Shown here in pieces: positions 8,208 through 17,251 of a stretch of 49,977 bases of DNA (within the stretch, counting starts at the first letter, position 1; each line of letters begins with the position of its first letter). Source of the DNA: Oscillospiraceae bacterium (GTDB lineage: Bacteria; Bacillota; Clostridia; Oscillospirales; Oscillospiraceae); the NCBI GenBank assembly GCA_022793095.1, contig JAAWCD010000057.1, positions 1 to 49,977 on the forward strand, read 5' to 3'. A program made the translations under genes and the position numbers. Below the pieces are notes generated by a model. That model had not been told where the DNA came from. It worked only from the letters and a program-made list of their open reading frames with translations, and did not search any database.

Positions 8208-8450
8208 ATGCCTCCAGTCATTCAAGCCAACCGCTGTGTTCACTGCGGCACCTGTGCCGCCATCTGCCCCATGGACGTGCTGTATATGGAAACCGTGGAC
8301 GGGGTCAAGCTGCCCCGGGTCCGCTACCCCTACGAGTGCTGGCATTGCCGGGCCTGTGTGACCGACTGCCCGGCAGGTGCGGTGGAGATGTATTATCCCA
8401 TTTCCCACATGATGCTGACCATGCCCCCGGTGGAAAAGGAGGGCCGGTAA
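8208..8450 (+). CDS. Two-[4Fe-4S] ferredoxin subunit (copy 2)
   Basis: 80 aa with Cys10/13/16/20 and Cys44/47/50/54, two full [4Fe-4S] motifs, the second introduced by a Trp-His pair (CWHC). It is AprB-like in its first two thirds but lacks the longer AprB tail. It sits 62 bases behind the TRAP binding protein and one base before the flavoprotein start. Probable electron-transfer partner of the 555-aa flavoprotein. Confidence 0.87.
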   Translation: MPPVIQANRCVHCGTCAAICPMDVLYMETVDGVKLPRVRYPYECWHCRACVTDCPAGAVEMYYPISHMMLTMPPVEKEGR

Positions 8451-8451
8451 G

Positions 8452-10119
8452 ATGAAAATGAGAGATTCGATTGTGTCCTGTGATGTTCTGGTGGTGGGCG
8501 GCGGAATCGGCGGTCTGGAGGCCGCCGCGGCTGCGGCCAAGAGCGGCGCCCGGACCGTCGTGGCGGAAAAGGCCAACGTCCGCCGCTCCGGCTGCGGCGC
8601 CAACGGAAACGACCATTTCCTCTGCTATATCCCCGGCGTTCACGAGAGCCTGGACCGGGCGGTCCGGGAGGTGGGCAACACCCTGGACGGCGGGCCCTGG
8701 GTCGATCAGCCTCTGCTTCGCGTCCTGCTGGAGCACACCTTCCCGGTGGTGCAGCGGTGGGAGTCCCTGGGCATCAACATGCGGCCCACCGGCGAGTACC
8801 ACTTCGAGGGCCACTCCGTCCCCGGTCAGGAGCGCTACCATCTGAAATTCGACGGAAGAAAGCAGAAGCAGGCCCTGTCCAAGTACGCCGCCAGCTCCGG
8901 CGCGGTGATTATGAATCGGGTGGTCATCAGCGAGCTCCTGGTCCAGGACGGCCGGGTGGCCGGCGCCATCGGCGTGGACATCAACGAGGAAGAACCAGAA
9001 ATGGTGGTCTTCCAAGCCAAGTCGGTGGTGGTGACCAGCGGCATGGCCATGCGGCTCTACCCCACCTTTAACCCGGCCTACCTCTTCAACGTGGCAGGCT
9101 GCCCCGCAAACTGCGGCAGTGGGCACGCCCTGGCCTGGCGGGCCGGCGCGAAGCTGGTCAACATCGACATTCCCAACTGTCACGCGGGACCCAAATACTT
9201 CCAGCGTGGGGGGAAGGGCACCTGGATCGGCATCAGCTGCGACATTCACGGCGACCCGGTGACCCCCTATGTGGGCAAGCCCTCCCGGGAATTGGGCGAC
9301 GTGACCGCCGACGTGTGGCCCAGCGTCTACCGGGACAAGATGAAGGACGGCACCGGTCCGGTGTACATGAACTGCACTGCCCTGAGCGAGGAAGACATGG
9401 CTTACATGCGGGAGGCCTTCAAGAGCGAGGGCATCGACTCCATCTTCGACTATCTGGACCAGAACCACATCAGCCTGAGAGACGAGATGGTGGAGTTCGG
9501 AACGTTTAACTTTGATCTGAATCAAAAGGGCATCCAGATTGACGAGCATGGAGCCAGCTCCCTGCCGGGGCTTTACGCCGCTGGCAACGTGGTGGGCAAC
9601 GTGAAGGGCAATCTGGCGGGGGCCGCTGTGTTTGGCGAGCTGTCCGGCACAGCCGCCGCGGAGTATGCCCGGCACACCGGGGACTGCGACGTGAGCGGAC
9701 ACCCCCTGATTGCGGAAAAACGGGCGCTGTACGAGGGAATCATGAATCGGGAGCACGGCTCCCACTGGCGGGACGCCAACACCCTGCTTCAGCAGATTAT
9801 GGAAGAGTATGTGGGATCCACCCACGTCCGGTCGGAAAATCTCTTCCGGGCGGGCCTCAAGTACCTGAACGACCTGCGGAACCGGACCAGAAGCGAGCTG
9901 AAGGCGGAAAATGCCCACGAGCTCATGCGGTGTTTGGAGGTGCTGGATCTCATCGACCTGGGTGAGGCCGTGGCGCTGGCCGGCCGCAACCGGAAGGAAA
10001 GCCGGGAGCTCCACCAGCGGGTAGATTATCCCTACACTGATTTGACCCTGAACGGAAAGTTTATGACCATCTGGAAATCTGAGGACGGCGTTAATTTTGA
10101 GTACCGTCCCCGCCGGTAA
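8452..10119 (+). CDS. FAD-dependent oxidoreductase, AprA/fumarate reductase flavoprotein-like (copy 2)
   Basis: 555 aa. FAD loop GGGIGG at 16-21, then a RRSGCGANGNDHF segment (about 45-57) close to the APS-reductase alpha pattern. The second FAD motif SLPGLYAAGNVVGNVKGN lies near 365-382, and the helical C-terminal domain contains an ARxxR-like region. No signal peptide. It differs from the leftward copy throughout, so the two are old paralogues or distinct enzymes rather than a recent duplication. Being last in the TRAP operon, it most likely acts on the imported compound using electrons via the ferredoxin. APS reductase itself is unlikely without sulfate-activation genes. The operon ends at the hairpin at 10137. 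Confidence 0.78.
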   Translation: MKMRDSIVSCDVLVVGGGIGGLEAAAAAAKSGARTVVAEKANVRRSGCGANGNDHFLCYIPGVHESLDRAVREVGNTLDGGPWVDQPLLRVLLEHTFPVVQRWESLGINMRPTGEYHFEGHSVPGQERYHLKFDGRKQKQALSKYAASSGAVIMNRVVISELLVQDGRVAGAIGVDINEEEPEMVVFQAKSVVVTSGMAMRLYPTFNPAYLFNVAGCPANCGSGHALAWRAGAKLVNIDIPNCHAGPKYFQRGGKGTWIGISCDIHGDPVTPYVGKPSRELGDVTADVWPSVYRDKMKDGTGPVYMNCTALSEEDMAYMREAFKSEGIDSIFDYLDQNHISLRDEMVEFGTFNFDLNQKGIQIDEHGASSLPGLYAAGNVVGNVKGNLAGAAVFGELSGTAAAEYARHTGDCDVSGHPLIAEKRALYEGIMNREHGSHWRDANTLLQQIMEEYVGSTHVRSENLFRAGLKYLNDLRNRTRSELKAENAHELMRCLEVLDLIDLGEAVALAGRNRKESRELHQRVDYPYTDLTLNGKFMTIWKSEDGVNFEYRPRR

Positions 10120-10130
10120 TAATCACATGA

Positions 10131-10176
10131 AACAAACGGCCAGACACCTGAACAATCAGGCGTCTGGCCGCTTTGT
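10131..10176. terminator. Bidirectional terminator between convergent genes
   Basis: cggccagacacctg (10137-10150), loop aacaat, caggcgtctggccg (10157-10170) with one mismatch, flanked by aacaaa and tttgtt. It serves the plus-strand flavoprotein operon and the minus-strand chemoreceptor. Confidence 0.75.
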
Positions 10177-10192
10177 TATGATTATGTTACAT

Positions 10193-11857
10193 CTAGCGGA
10201 GCTGGAACGTTTTGACCAGCTGCTTCAATACACCAGATTGAGCGCTGAGCTCCTGGCTGGTAGCCGCGCTCTCCTCCGCTGTAGCGGAGTTGGTCTGTAC
10301 GACGCTGGTAATCTGCCCTATCTGCTCCTGGATTTGGTCTGCCGCTTCCGCCTGGAGCTGCGCGTCAGCAGCGATTCCGTTGATGGTCTTCATGATCCCT
10401 CGGGCGCCCGTTACGATGCTTTCCAGCTGCTTGGCGGTGGCATCCGCGATCTTCGTCCCCTCATTCACCGCGGAGATAGAGCGCCCAATCAGCACCGAGG
10501 TAGATTGAGACGCTTCCGCGCTTTTGGCGGCCAGGTTGCGGACCTCATCGGCAACCACGGCAAATCCCTTGCCCGCCGTGCCGGCCCGGGCGGCTTCCAC
10601 AGCGGCATTCAATGCGAGGATGTTGGTTTGGAACGCGATATCCTCAATCGTTTTGATGATTTTCTCAATCTCATTGGAGCTGTGGGTGATCTCTCCCATG
10701 GCGGAGATCATTTCCTGCATCTTTTGATTTCCCTCGGCAAGCTGGCTGTCCATTCCGTCAACCTGCTCCCGCGCAAGCCGGACATTCGCGGCCGTTTGCT
10801 TGACGCTGTCCGTGACAGAGCGCATGGTCTCCTCCAGCTCCTCCACGGCGCTGGTCTGCTCCATGGAGCCCTGGCTGAGCGCCTGCGCGGCAGTGGACAT
10901 CTGCTCCGCCCCGCTGGACACATGCTCCGCACTGGCGACAATTTGGCCCACTGTGGCGTTGAGCTTTTGAAGAATATCGTTTAATGATGTACGGATAGCG
11001 GCAAAATCGCCAACGTATTCCTGGGTGATCTGGGCCGTCAGGTCGCCGCCGGCGATGCCCTCCAGCATATCCGATATTTCGCCGATATAGTTTTTCAGCC
11101 GGCTGATGGTATGGCTGAAGCTCTTTGACAGAATTCCGATTTCGTCGTCAGAATCAATCTCAATTGCCGCGGTCTGAGACTGGTTCAGCCCCAGGTCTCC
11201 CTGCTCCAAGGTCTGCGCCAATGTGGTCAGCTGAGAGAGCGGGTGGGAAACGTTCTTTTTGATATAGGCGCCGATGATCATAATTCCGATGATAATCAGC
11301 ACCATGCCGGCTAAGCAGGACAGTACAACTGTCAAGCCAATCTGCTGCATGGCAGCGGTCATGGAGATTCCGGCAAAAATCAGGCCGTCAATTTGGCCGT
11401 TGGCGTTGTAGGTGGGGACATAGGAGCAAAGATGTGTCTCACCCAAAATGGTGGCCTGACCCACGTAGCTTTTTCCCTGCTTCAGCACGATTTGGGCGAC
11501 CTTGCTGGAAAGGCGGGTGCCCACAGCCCTCTGTCCGTTCTGCTGAATGGTGGTGTAGGCCCGTTCGTCCCCGTGGAAAATGGTAAACTCACAACCCATT
11601 TCCCGCTTGAGGGCATCCAAAAGCTCTGTCTTGTCCTCGCCCCCGGAATAGGAGGCCAGCTCGTAGGCCAGCACATTGGTGCCGCTGACACACTCGTTTT
11701 GCATCATGGACATGGTAAGCCGGTAGAACATCAGTACACACAGCACGACAACCAAGATAATGCTCACACCCAGCAGCACAGCCACCAGTTTTCCCACCTT
11801 GCGGCCGATACGTCTGTTTTTCTGCTGCTCGTTTCCACTGTATACGGCAGGTGCCAT
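10193..11857 (-). CDS. Methyl-accepting chemotaxis protein with single Cache sensor
   Basis: 554 aa. Membrane helix 1 at about 24-46, an extracytoplasmic sensor at about 50-160 with the [13 protein letters not shown] ... VGTRLSS ... [12 protein letters not shown] pattern of single-Cache (sCache_3-like) carboxylate sensors, helix 2 at about 168-195, a HAMP segment, and then the coiled-coil signalling domain with the conserved hairpin tip ([20 protein letters not shown] and [12 protein letters not shown]). There is no C-terminal CheR-binding pentapeptide (it ends KTFQLR). Start at ATG 11857, because AGGAG lies 8 bases upstream; the longer GTG start at 11866 overlaps that site. Its place next to a carboxylate-type TRAP locus suggests it could sense the same ligand, which is inference. 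It implies a motile organism. Confidence 0.88.
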   Translation of the reverse strand: MAPAVYSGNEQQKNRRIGRKVGKLVAVLLGVSIILVVVLCVLMFYRLTMSMMQNECVSGTNVLAYELASYSGGEDKTELLDALKREMGCEFTIFHGDERAYTTIQQNGQRAVGTRLSSKVAQIVLKQGKSYVGQATILGETHLCSYVPTYNANGQIDGLIFAGISMTAAMQQIGLTVVLSCLAGMVLIIIGIMIIGAYIKKNVSHPLSQLTTLAQTLEQGDLGLNQSQTAAIEIDSDDEIGILSKSFSHTISRLKNYIGEISDMLEGIAGGDLTAQITQEYVGDFAAIRTSLNDILQKLNATVGQIVASAEHVSSGAEQMSTAAQALSQGSMEQTSAVEELEETMRSVTDSVKQTAANVRLAREQVDGMDSQLAEGNQKMQEMISAMGEITHSSNEIEKIIKTIEDIAFQTNILALNAAVEAARAGTAGKGFAVVADEVRNLAAKSAEASQSTSVLIGRSISAVNEGTKIADATAKQLESIVTGARGIMKTINGIAADAQLQAEAADQIQEQIGQITSVVQTNSATAEESAATSQELSAQSGVLKQLVKTFQLR

Positions 11858-12361
11858 ATAGTTCACTCCTGATTCATGATTAAGATTTGTGATCCATACG
11901 ATTCCTTTTGAGACCAGCGCTTTGGAGGCCGCTTTCCAACGCCTCCGCTTCGCCAGCAGTTACACAGTTCACCGCGTCCCCGCCGCTGTCACTGGGCCGG
12001 CATTTGGCAGGGGGCAGGTTTTCCTGTCACGTTCCTATCACCCCTTTTCCTGATGTTTTTTGTTCCTAAGCAGGATAAAAGCCGCTCAATCCACCAGTCA
12101 GAAATGGTACGCCGTGCCGAACTGGGAGACGATAGGCTTTTCTTCTAGTATACCACAGACTTCCTATAAAGGGAAGTGCTTTTTGGGCAGCCATTATTAT
12201 AGCATTCAGATACAGATAGTATACACTTGAAGCAGAGCCGCAAATTCCGGGTTATTGGGCGGTTATCCATCTTGGATAACCGCCCATTCAGTCATTTTGA
12301 CGAGGAGAAAAGTTTATAGGCCATTATCAACACGAAAGGCAAAGGAGAGTTGATAACTGGT
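11858..12361 (-). other. Gene-free leader and intergenic region upstream of the chemoreceptor
   Basis: No convincing ORF. On the minus strand possible -10 boxes are TATAAT (12201-12196) and TATACT (12160-12155), both with poor -35 partners. Between them and the ATG lie about 250 bases with several GC-rich pairable stretches, such as gaagcggaggc and gcggcctcc around 11930-11950. I tried to fit the c-di-GMP-I, c-di-GMP-II and cobalamin riboswitch consensus and none matched. The 12250-12356 part belongs to the end of the next operon. Confidence 0.35.
12256..12286 (-). terminator. Hairpin at the end of the ten-gene operon
   Basis: A perfect 13-bp stem, tgggcggttatcc (12256-12268) with ggataaccgccca (12274-12286), loop atctt, with no U-tract on the minus strand. 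A weaker inverted repeat, ttatcaac (12324-12331) with gttgataa (12349-12356), lies between it and the stop codon at 12362. It may be a 3' stabiliser or a weak terminator. Confidence 0.45.
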
Positions 12362-13540
12362 TCATGAGCCGCCGCGCAGGGGTTTGGAGATGCGTGAGCC
12401 TGCTGCCTGTAGGCGTTCCAACGCACCAGTCAGCTCTGTCCGGGGCATCCCAATCTGAAGGCGGAGGAATCCCGTGCCTGCCGCGCCATACTTGCTTCCC
12501 AGATCGGGCTCCACCCCAGCGGAGCAAAACATCTGCTCCAATTCGGGCTCGGACAGGCCCAGAGACCGAAAGTCTACCCACAGCAGACTCCCCGCCCGGT
12601 GACGGAAAACCTTCACATCAGGGAAGCACTGGTCAAAGAAGTCCCGGACGACCCGCTCATTTTCCCGGATAAAGTCCAACAGGGCATCAATCCACGCCTT
12701 GCCCTCCTCCGTGTACGCACCCAGCAGCGCCGCCCGCATAAAGGGGCTCAGGCTGCCATAGTGGTCTGCATCCCGCTGAGTGCGGTAGACGGTTCGGATC
12801 TCCTCGTTGGGGATGATGATGTTTCCGTGGCTCGTGCCGGTAAAATTGAAGGCTTTGCCGAGGCTGGTGCAGATGATGCAGTTGTCCAAAGCATCAGATA
12901 AACTGCCGTAGGGCGTCATCAAACCGGGCTCCAGCACATGCTCAGCAAAAATTTCGTCCGCAACCACCAGCACATGGTGGCGTTTGGCCAGCGCGGCCAC
13001 CCGCTCCAAGTCGGACCGCTCCCACACATCCATCGTAGGATTGTGCGGATTGCACAGGAGCATAAGCTTGTTCTCCGGCTTGGACATCTGCGCCTCCAGG
13101 CTGGCGAAGTCCATCTCGTACCAGCCGTCCCGGCAGATTAGGGGGCTGTCTGCCAACCTGCGGCCGCAGTTGGCAATGGCCCTGGCGTAGAGCAGATAAA
13201 CCGGCTGCTGCACAATGATACCGTCTCCCGGGTCCGTGAAGGCCCGGATAGCGGCGCACATCGCCTGCAACGTGCCGTAGGAGGGGACAATCCACTCCGG
13301 CTGCACAGTCCAATTCCGCACCTGAGCCATCCAATTGGTAAGGGCGGCTATGTACCTGGGCTCGTCAGAACTGGTCCAGCCATACAAGCCGCTTTCCACC
13401 AGCCCCCGAAGCGCGCGGATGACGCTGGGCGCGGTCTTGAGGTGGAGCTGCGCTCCAGCCATTACAGTATGTGCGGGGTCGAAATTGGTACCAAAACCGT
13501 AGTCAATGGAGTCGGCAATGGTGGTGAAATCAAAGGTCAT
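12362..13540 (-). CDS. PLP-dependent aminotransferase, MalY/PatB (C-S beta-lyase) type
   Basis: 392 aa, a normal length for the family. Fold-type I landmarks are NPHNP (164-168), Asp195 in VVADEIFAE (pyridine nitrogen contact), and Lys229 in SLGKAFNFTG (Schiff base). The GYGWTSSDE-like segment near 52-60 and the IFAEH motif are typical of MalY/PatB cystathionine beta-lyases rather than aspartate aminotransferases. It would cleave C-S bonds of cysteine conjugates or act as an aminotransferase. It is last in a ten-gene operon; its ATG lies inside the 3' end of the deacylase gene (11-base overlap). A beta-lyase after a deacylase would fit breakdown of N-acylated cysteine S-conjugates, which is inference. 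Confidence 0.82.
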   Translation of the reverse strand: MTFDFTTIADSIDYGFGTNFDPAHTVMAGAQLHLKTAPSVIRALRGLVESGLYGWTSSDEPRYIAALTNWMAQVRNWTVQPEWIVPSYGTLQAMCAAIRAFTDPGDGIIVQQPVYLLYARAIANCGRRLADSPLICRDGWYEMDFASLEAQMSKPENKLMLLCNPHNPTMDVWERSDLERVAALAKRHHVLVVADEIFAEHVLEPGLMTPYGSLSDALDNCIICTSLGKAFNFTGTSHGNIIIPNEEIRTVYRTQRDADHYGSLSPFMRAALLGAYTEEGKAWIDALLDFIRENERVVRDFFDQCFPDVKVFRHRAGSLLWVDFRSLGLSEPELEQMFCSAGVEPDLGSKYGAAGTGFLRLQIGMPRTELTGALERLQAAGSRISKPLRGGS

Positions 13541-15377
13541 GACAATTTCGTTCCTCTCTTGGAGCTATTCCGCCCTCCACAGGGGGCTCGCGTTCGATTC
13601 TGGACTCCGGTCCCAGGATGGACCCGCTTCGCACATGGGTGTGGACGCCATGGTCCACGGCAACTTGCCCGCCCACCAACACATAGTCCAGCCCGCATGG
13701 ACCGTGGCGGGGGTCGGCCAGATCCTCCAGCGGGAGGAAGTTTTCCCAGTCGATTACCAGCAGATCAGCGGCCTTGCCCGGCTCCACGGTCCCGCGGCGC
13801 CGGAGCCCCAGGGCCTTGGCGGCGTTCCCCGTGAGCTTTTGGATTGTGGTCTGGATGGGGACGCCCTTGGCCCGCTCCGTGTCCAGAAATACGGTCATCC
13901 CCGCATAGGTGGCCGGCGAGCCGCACTCCAGGGGCAGATCCCCTTCAGACAGCGCGGCGTCATAGTTCAAGGTCCAGGTGTCCAGGCCGATGGTGGCCTC
14001 GGGCCGGGCCACAAAGGCGTCCCGGTCCGGCGTATGCTCCGGCCGGCGGCCCAGTGAGATGACCGCGGCATAAGGGTCGGCGGCCAGCACATCCAGCAGA
14101 AAGTCCAGGCTGTCTTTGCCATCCGCCGCCTCTCGAATGGTTTTGCCCGCAAGATTGGCTTTGGTACAGCGGGTAAACCGCTGCCGGGTGTCCCAATCCG
14201 GGTCGCTCTTGGGGTTGAATCGGGTAAAAAGCCCCTTGGAGGCGTGGTTCCCTGCCCGGATCTCACCGGCAATCCCAGCGCGGTAGGAGCCAATTGACAG
14301 CTTTTCCGAAAAGGCCTTACACCCGCCGCAGGCGGCCACATAGGGCTGAAACAGGGAGGCAGCCATGGGGTAATGGAAGGGGCCAAAGGCATATTTGGGG
14401 ATCACATCCCAGGTGACATTCACGCCCTCCTGACGGGCGCGGTCCAGTTCTGCCAGGGTCTGCTCCACAGCCGCCCGGATGAGCCCGTCGTGTTCCGGGC
14501 TGACCGTATATCCGTTCTGGATGTGGCTGACATGGATACGTGCACCGCTCTCCCGGCCCAGGGATAAGAACTCCTTCAGCCCGTCCAGGAAGCACTGGGA
14601 ATGACCGTAATAGCTGTGTTCCCGGCTGCGGGTGTGGGCGGTGACCATGCCGCCGCGGCTGGCCACCAGCTTCATCAGACACACCAGCTCGCCGTGTCCG
14701 GCGAACAGACCCGGCTCGTAGTCCAGTCCCAGGCTCAGCCCCAATGCGCCGTTGTCCATGGCGTCATTAAGAGCGGCCTCCATGGTCCGAAGTTCCTCTT
14801 TTGTGGCCTCCCTGCGGTAGTCGGGGCCCATCGCCTGCAAGCGAATTTGGGCGTGACCGGCCACCAGGGCAAGATTGGCCCCTGTTCCAACCTGGCGCAG
14901 GTGGTCCAGAAACTCTCCATAGGAGGACCAATCCAGGCGCTGCCCGTAGGCTGTTTCAAAGGGGGCGCGCAGTGCGCTGGTGGGCACATAGTAGGCATCA
15001 TAGGGGTTGATGCCTCCAAGCGGCTCAGGAATGACTCGGGTGAAGGCCCGTTTTTCCGGAAACATATACAGCCAATACCGCTCCACCGGAGCCACGCCCA
15101 ATCCGCAGTGGCCGGCGAACTCCGTGGTAATTCCCTGCCCCAGCGTGCTTTCCATGTCGGGGTACATCGCGGCAGAACAGTCGGAGTGGGCGTGCATATT
15201 GATAAAACCTGGAGTGACCAGCTTTCCGGCCGCGTCAATGACCCGCGCCCCCGCAGGAACCTCCATGCAGGGCGCGACGGCGGTAATTTCGCCGCCATGG
15301 ATGAGCACGTCAGCCGGGTAAGGGAGCCGGCCGGTGCCGTCCACTACGGCGCCGTTCTGAATGAGCAGAGCAGACAT
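13530..15377 (-). CDS. N-acyl-D-amino-acid deacylase (D-aminoacylase), amidohydrolase family
   Basis: 615 aa (the family is about 480-600). The amidohydrolase metal motif is seen as MHAHSDCS, with His62 and His64 after the beta-strand GFIN. Further family landmarks are GHCGLG (following the metal motif), AHTRSR and HVSHIQ, and a C-terminal PGKAADLLVID strand that closes the metal-dependent hydrolase domain. The reaction is hydrolysis of N-acyl-D-amino acids (or N-acyl-D-Glu/D-Asp) to the free D-amino acid in the cytoplasm. Start at ATG 15377 with gaggagg 8 bases upstream, rather than an upstream ATG without a site. It lies 13 bases after the NIF3-like gene and within the peptide transporter operon. 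The exact stereo- and side-chain preference cannot be read from sequence. Confidence 0.83.
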   Translation of the reverse strand: MSALLIQNGAVVDGTGRLPYPADVLIHGGEITAVAPCMEVPAGARVIDAAGKLVTPGFINMHAHSDCSAAMYPDMESTLGQGITTEFAGHCGLGVAPVERYWLYMFPEKRAFTRVIPEPLGGINPYDAYYVPTSALRAPFETAYGQRLDWSSYGEFLDHLRQVGTGANLALVAGHAQIRLQAMGPDYRREATKEELRTMEAALNDAMDNGALGLSLGLDYEPGLFAGHGELVCLMKLVASRGGMVTAHTRSREHSYYGHSQCFLDGLKEFLSLGRESGARIHVSHIQNGYTVSPEHDGLIRAAVEQTLAELDRARQEGVNVTWDVIPKYAFGPFHYPMAASLFQPYVAACGGCKAFSEKLSIGSYRAGIAGEIRAGNHASKGLFTRFNPKSDPDWDTRQRFTRCTKANLAGKTIREAADGKDSLDFLLDVLAADPYAAVISLGRRPEHTPDRDAFVARPEATIGLDTWTLNYDAALSEGDLPLECGSPATYAGMTVFLDTERAKGVPIQTTIQKLTGNAAKALGLRRRGTVEPGKAADLLVIDWENFLPLEDLADPRHGPCGLDYVLVGGQVAVDHGVHTHVRSGSILGPESRIEREPPVEGGIAPREERNCHDL

Positions 15378-15390
15378 AGCCGGCGCCTCC

Positions 15391-16215
15391 TCAGACCAGG
15401 CCGCCGATGCGGTCAATCTTCAGCCCTCTGGCCTCCCAAGCGTCCAGAATCAGGTTCATTCCAATGGAGTCGCTGGACATGTGGCCCAGGGCGATCAGAT
15501 TGCAGCGGTTGTCCTCCCGCAGGGCCTTGATGGTCTTTTCATCCTCCGCCATGGTGACAAAGGTGCCCACGCCCGCGTCGATGTAGGCTTTGAGCTCGTC
15601 CAGCTCAGCGCCCAAGCCGCCGGCGAAATGAACCACGGTCCTGCCGGCATAGCTTTCAGGTGAACCAACCCAAATCACCGGCTGCTGGCCCACAGGGGCC
15701 TCGGCGTACTCCCGGATGGTCATAAAACGATCCATCAGGTCCTGAAGGGTGGGGTTTTCCTTCCCGGCGAAGGCTTCCGCCACCTTGGCCTCTACGGTGC
15801 GCTCCCCCAGCAGGTCGGCAGGCGTGTGCAAGCCCACGTAGGGCATCTTCAACAGCCGGGCCACCGAGGGCGCACCGTCCAGATTGGTGGCGTGGAACAT
15901 CATCTGTACCTCTTCCACCCGGTGGGCCATCACCTTCTGCGCGACATTGACCGGCACGCCGTTTTGCACCATCTTCTCGTAGTGGTCATGGGCCACCAGC
16001 TCACCAAGCCGGCCCAGACGGGGCACCATGTTATGGTGGCGGGCCACACAGTCATAGCCCAGCTGGCGGGCCAGAGCCAGCTCAGCAGCCCCCATGTCGA
16101 TGCCGGCCAGAACGCGGGTGATGTTCTCGCCCTCCACCGAAATGGCGCTGTCCATGGGCAGCCCGTCCAACTCTGCCAGGTCCAGAGCAATCTGAACCAT
16201 CTCGTTCGTATTCAT
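15391..16215 (-). CDS. NIF3-like (DUF34) dinuclear-metal-site protein
   Basis: 274 aa. It looks like the Nif3/YqfO superfamily: an ARHHNMVP segment with paired His residues, a central segment VGSPESYAGRTVVHFAGGLGAELDELKAYIDAGVGTFVT, and a C-terminal NLIALGHMSSDSIGMN motif that would supply further metal ligands. The family binds two metal ions and its biochemical role is unsettled. It is shorter than fused Nif3 proteins carrying a PII-like insert. ATG 16215 is chosen because GGAGG lies 10 bases upstream. It is unusual to find it inside a peptide-uptake and deacylase operon, which hints at a metal-dependent hydrolase of a pathway intermediate. Confidence 0.7.
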   Translation of the reverse strand: MNTNEMVQIALDLAELDGLPMDSAISVEGENITRVLAGIDMGAAELALARQLGYDCVARHHNMVPRLGRLGELVAHDHYEKMVQNGVPVNVAQKVMAHRVEEVQMMFHATNLDGAPSVARLLKMPYVGLHTPADLLGERTVEAKVAEAFAGKENPTLQDLMDRFMTIREYAEAPVGQQPVIWVGSPESYAGRTVVHFAGGLGAELDELKAYIDAGVGTFVTMAEDEKTIKALREDNRCNLIALGHMSSDSIGMNLILDAWEARGLKIDRIGGLV

Positions 16216-16294
16216 ATGGAAGTGCCTCCATTCCTTTCCTAATTCCACGCCCGGAGGCGGGAATCCAAATCAACAGTATGCAGTTATGTGTTCG

Positions 16295-17251
16295 TTACAG
16301 GTTATGGCACGCCGCCTGGTGCCCGCTGCCCAAGTCGCGCAGGGCAGGGCTCTCCCGGCGGCAGATATCCGTAGCGCGGGTACAGCGGGCGCAGAACCGG
16401 CAGCCCGGCTTTGGGTTGACCGGGCTGGTCACCTCTCCCTCCATGGGGACCCGCTGATGGGTGCGCTCGTAGTCCGGGTCGGCGACGGGGACAGCGGAAA
16501 GCAGTCCCTGCGTATAGGGGTGGGCCGGATGGGAGTAGACCTCCTGGGTGGGGCCGTACTCCGCCATGGTGCCCAAGTACATGACCGCCGTCTGGTCTGA
16601 GATGTGGCGCACCATGGACAGGTCGTGGGCAATGAAAAGATAGGTCAGCCCCAGCTTTTCCTGGAATTTCATCAGCATGTTGACTACCTGGGCCTGGATG
16701 GATACATCCAGGGCGGAAATGGCTTCGTCACAGACGATGAACTCCGGGTCCAGGGCCAGGGCGCGGGCAATGCCCACCCGCTGGCGCTGTCCGCCGGAAA
16801 ACTCGTGGGGAAAGCGGTTGGCGTGTTCCTTGCTCAGACCCACCATGGACAGCAGCTCGTAGACCCGCTCCCGGGCCTCCCGCTTGCTGGCGCACAGCTT
16901 GTGGATCTCCAGCCCTTCGCTGACGATCTCGCCCACAGTGAAGAAGGGGTTGAGGGAGGCATAAGGGTCCTGGAACACCATCTGCATCTTGCGGGTGAGA
17001 ACCTTTGACTGGGACCGTCCCGCCTTTGTGACATCTTGGCCGTCAAAGCGGATGGTCCCGCCGTCAGGCTGGTAGAGGCGCAGCAGGGTGCGGCCAACCG
17101 TGGTCTTGCCGCAGCCCGACTCCCCCACCAGGCCCAGAGTCTCTCCCCGCTGGATCGAGAAGGATACGCCGTCCACTGCCTTGAGCACCTGACCGCGGCC
17201 TATGGTGAAGTATTTTTTCAGATTGCTGACCTCTAAAACCGGATCCTTCAT
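16295..17251 (-). CDS. Peptide ABC transporter ATPase (OppF/DppF type)
   Basis: 318 aa. Walker [10 protein letters not shown] near 43-51, Q-loop VFQDP near 92, signature LSGGQ-like [10 protein letters not shown] near 150, Walker [13 protein letters not shown] near 172. The C-terminal oligopeptide-transporter extension carries the four-Cys cluster (CRFCARC with a later CRR and CHNL). It is one of two ATPases of an OppBCDF importer. Its ATG overlaps the TGA of the OppD gene (4 bases). Confidence 0.93.
   Translation of the reverse strand: MKDPVLEVSNLKKYFTIGRGQVLKAVDGVSFSIQRGETLGLVGESGCGKTTVGRTLLRLYQPDGGTIRFDGQDVTKAGRSQSKVLTRKMQMVFQDPYASLNPFFTVGEIVSEGLEIHKLCASKREARERVYELLSMVGLSKEHANRFPHEFSGGQRQRVGIARALALDPEFIVCDEAISALDVSIQAQVVNMLMKFQEKLGLTYLFIAHDLSMVRHISDQTAVMYLGTMAEYGPTQEVYSHPAHPYTQGLLSAVPVADPDYERTHQRVPMEGEVTSPVNPKPGCRFCARCTRATDICRRESPALRDLGSGHQAACHNL

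Noticed and set aside
2966..10119. Dissimilatory APS reductase (aprAB) and sulfate respiration
   Set aside because: Only superfamily resemblance. The ferredoxins are shorter than AprB and no sat, dsr or qmo genes are present.
11858..12240. c-di-GMP or cobalamin riboswitch before the chemoreceptor
   Set aside because: Key conserved blocks are absent on both strands. Reported only as an unassigned leader.
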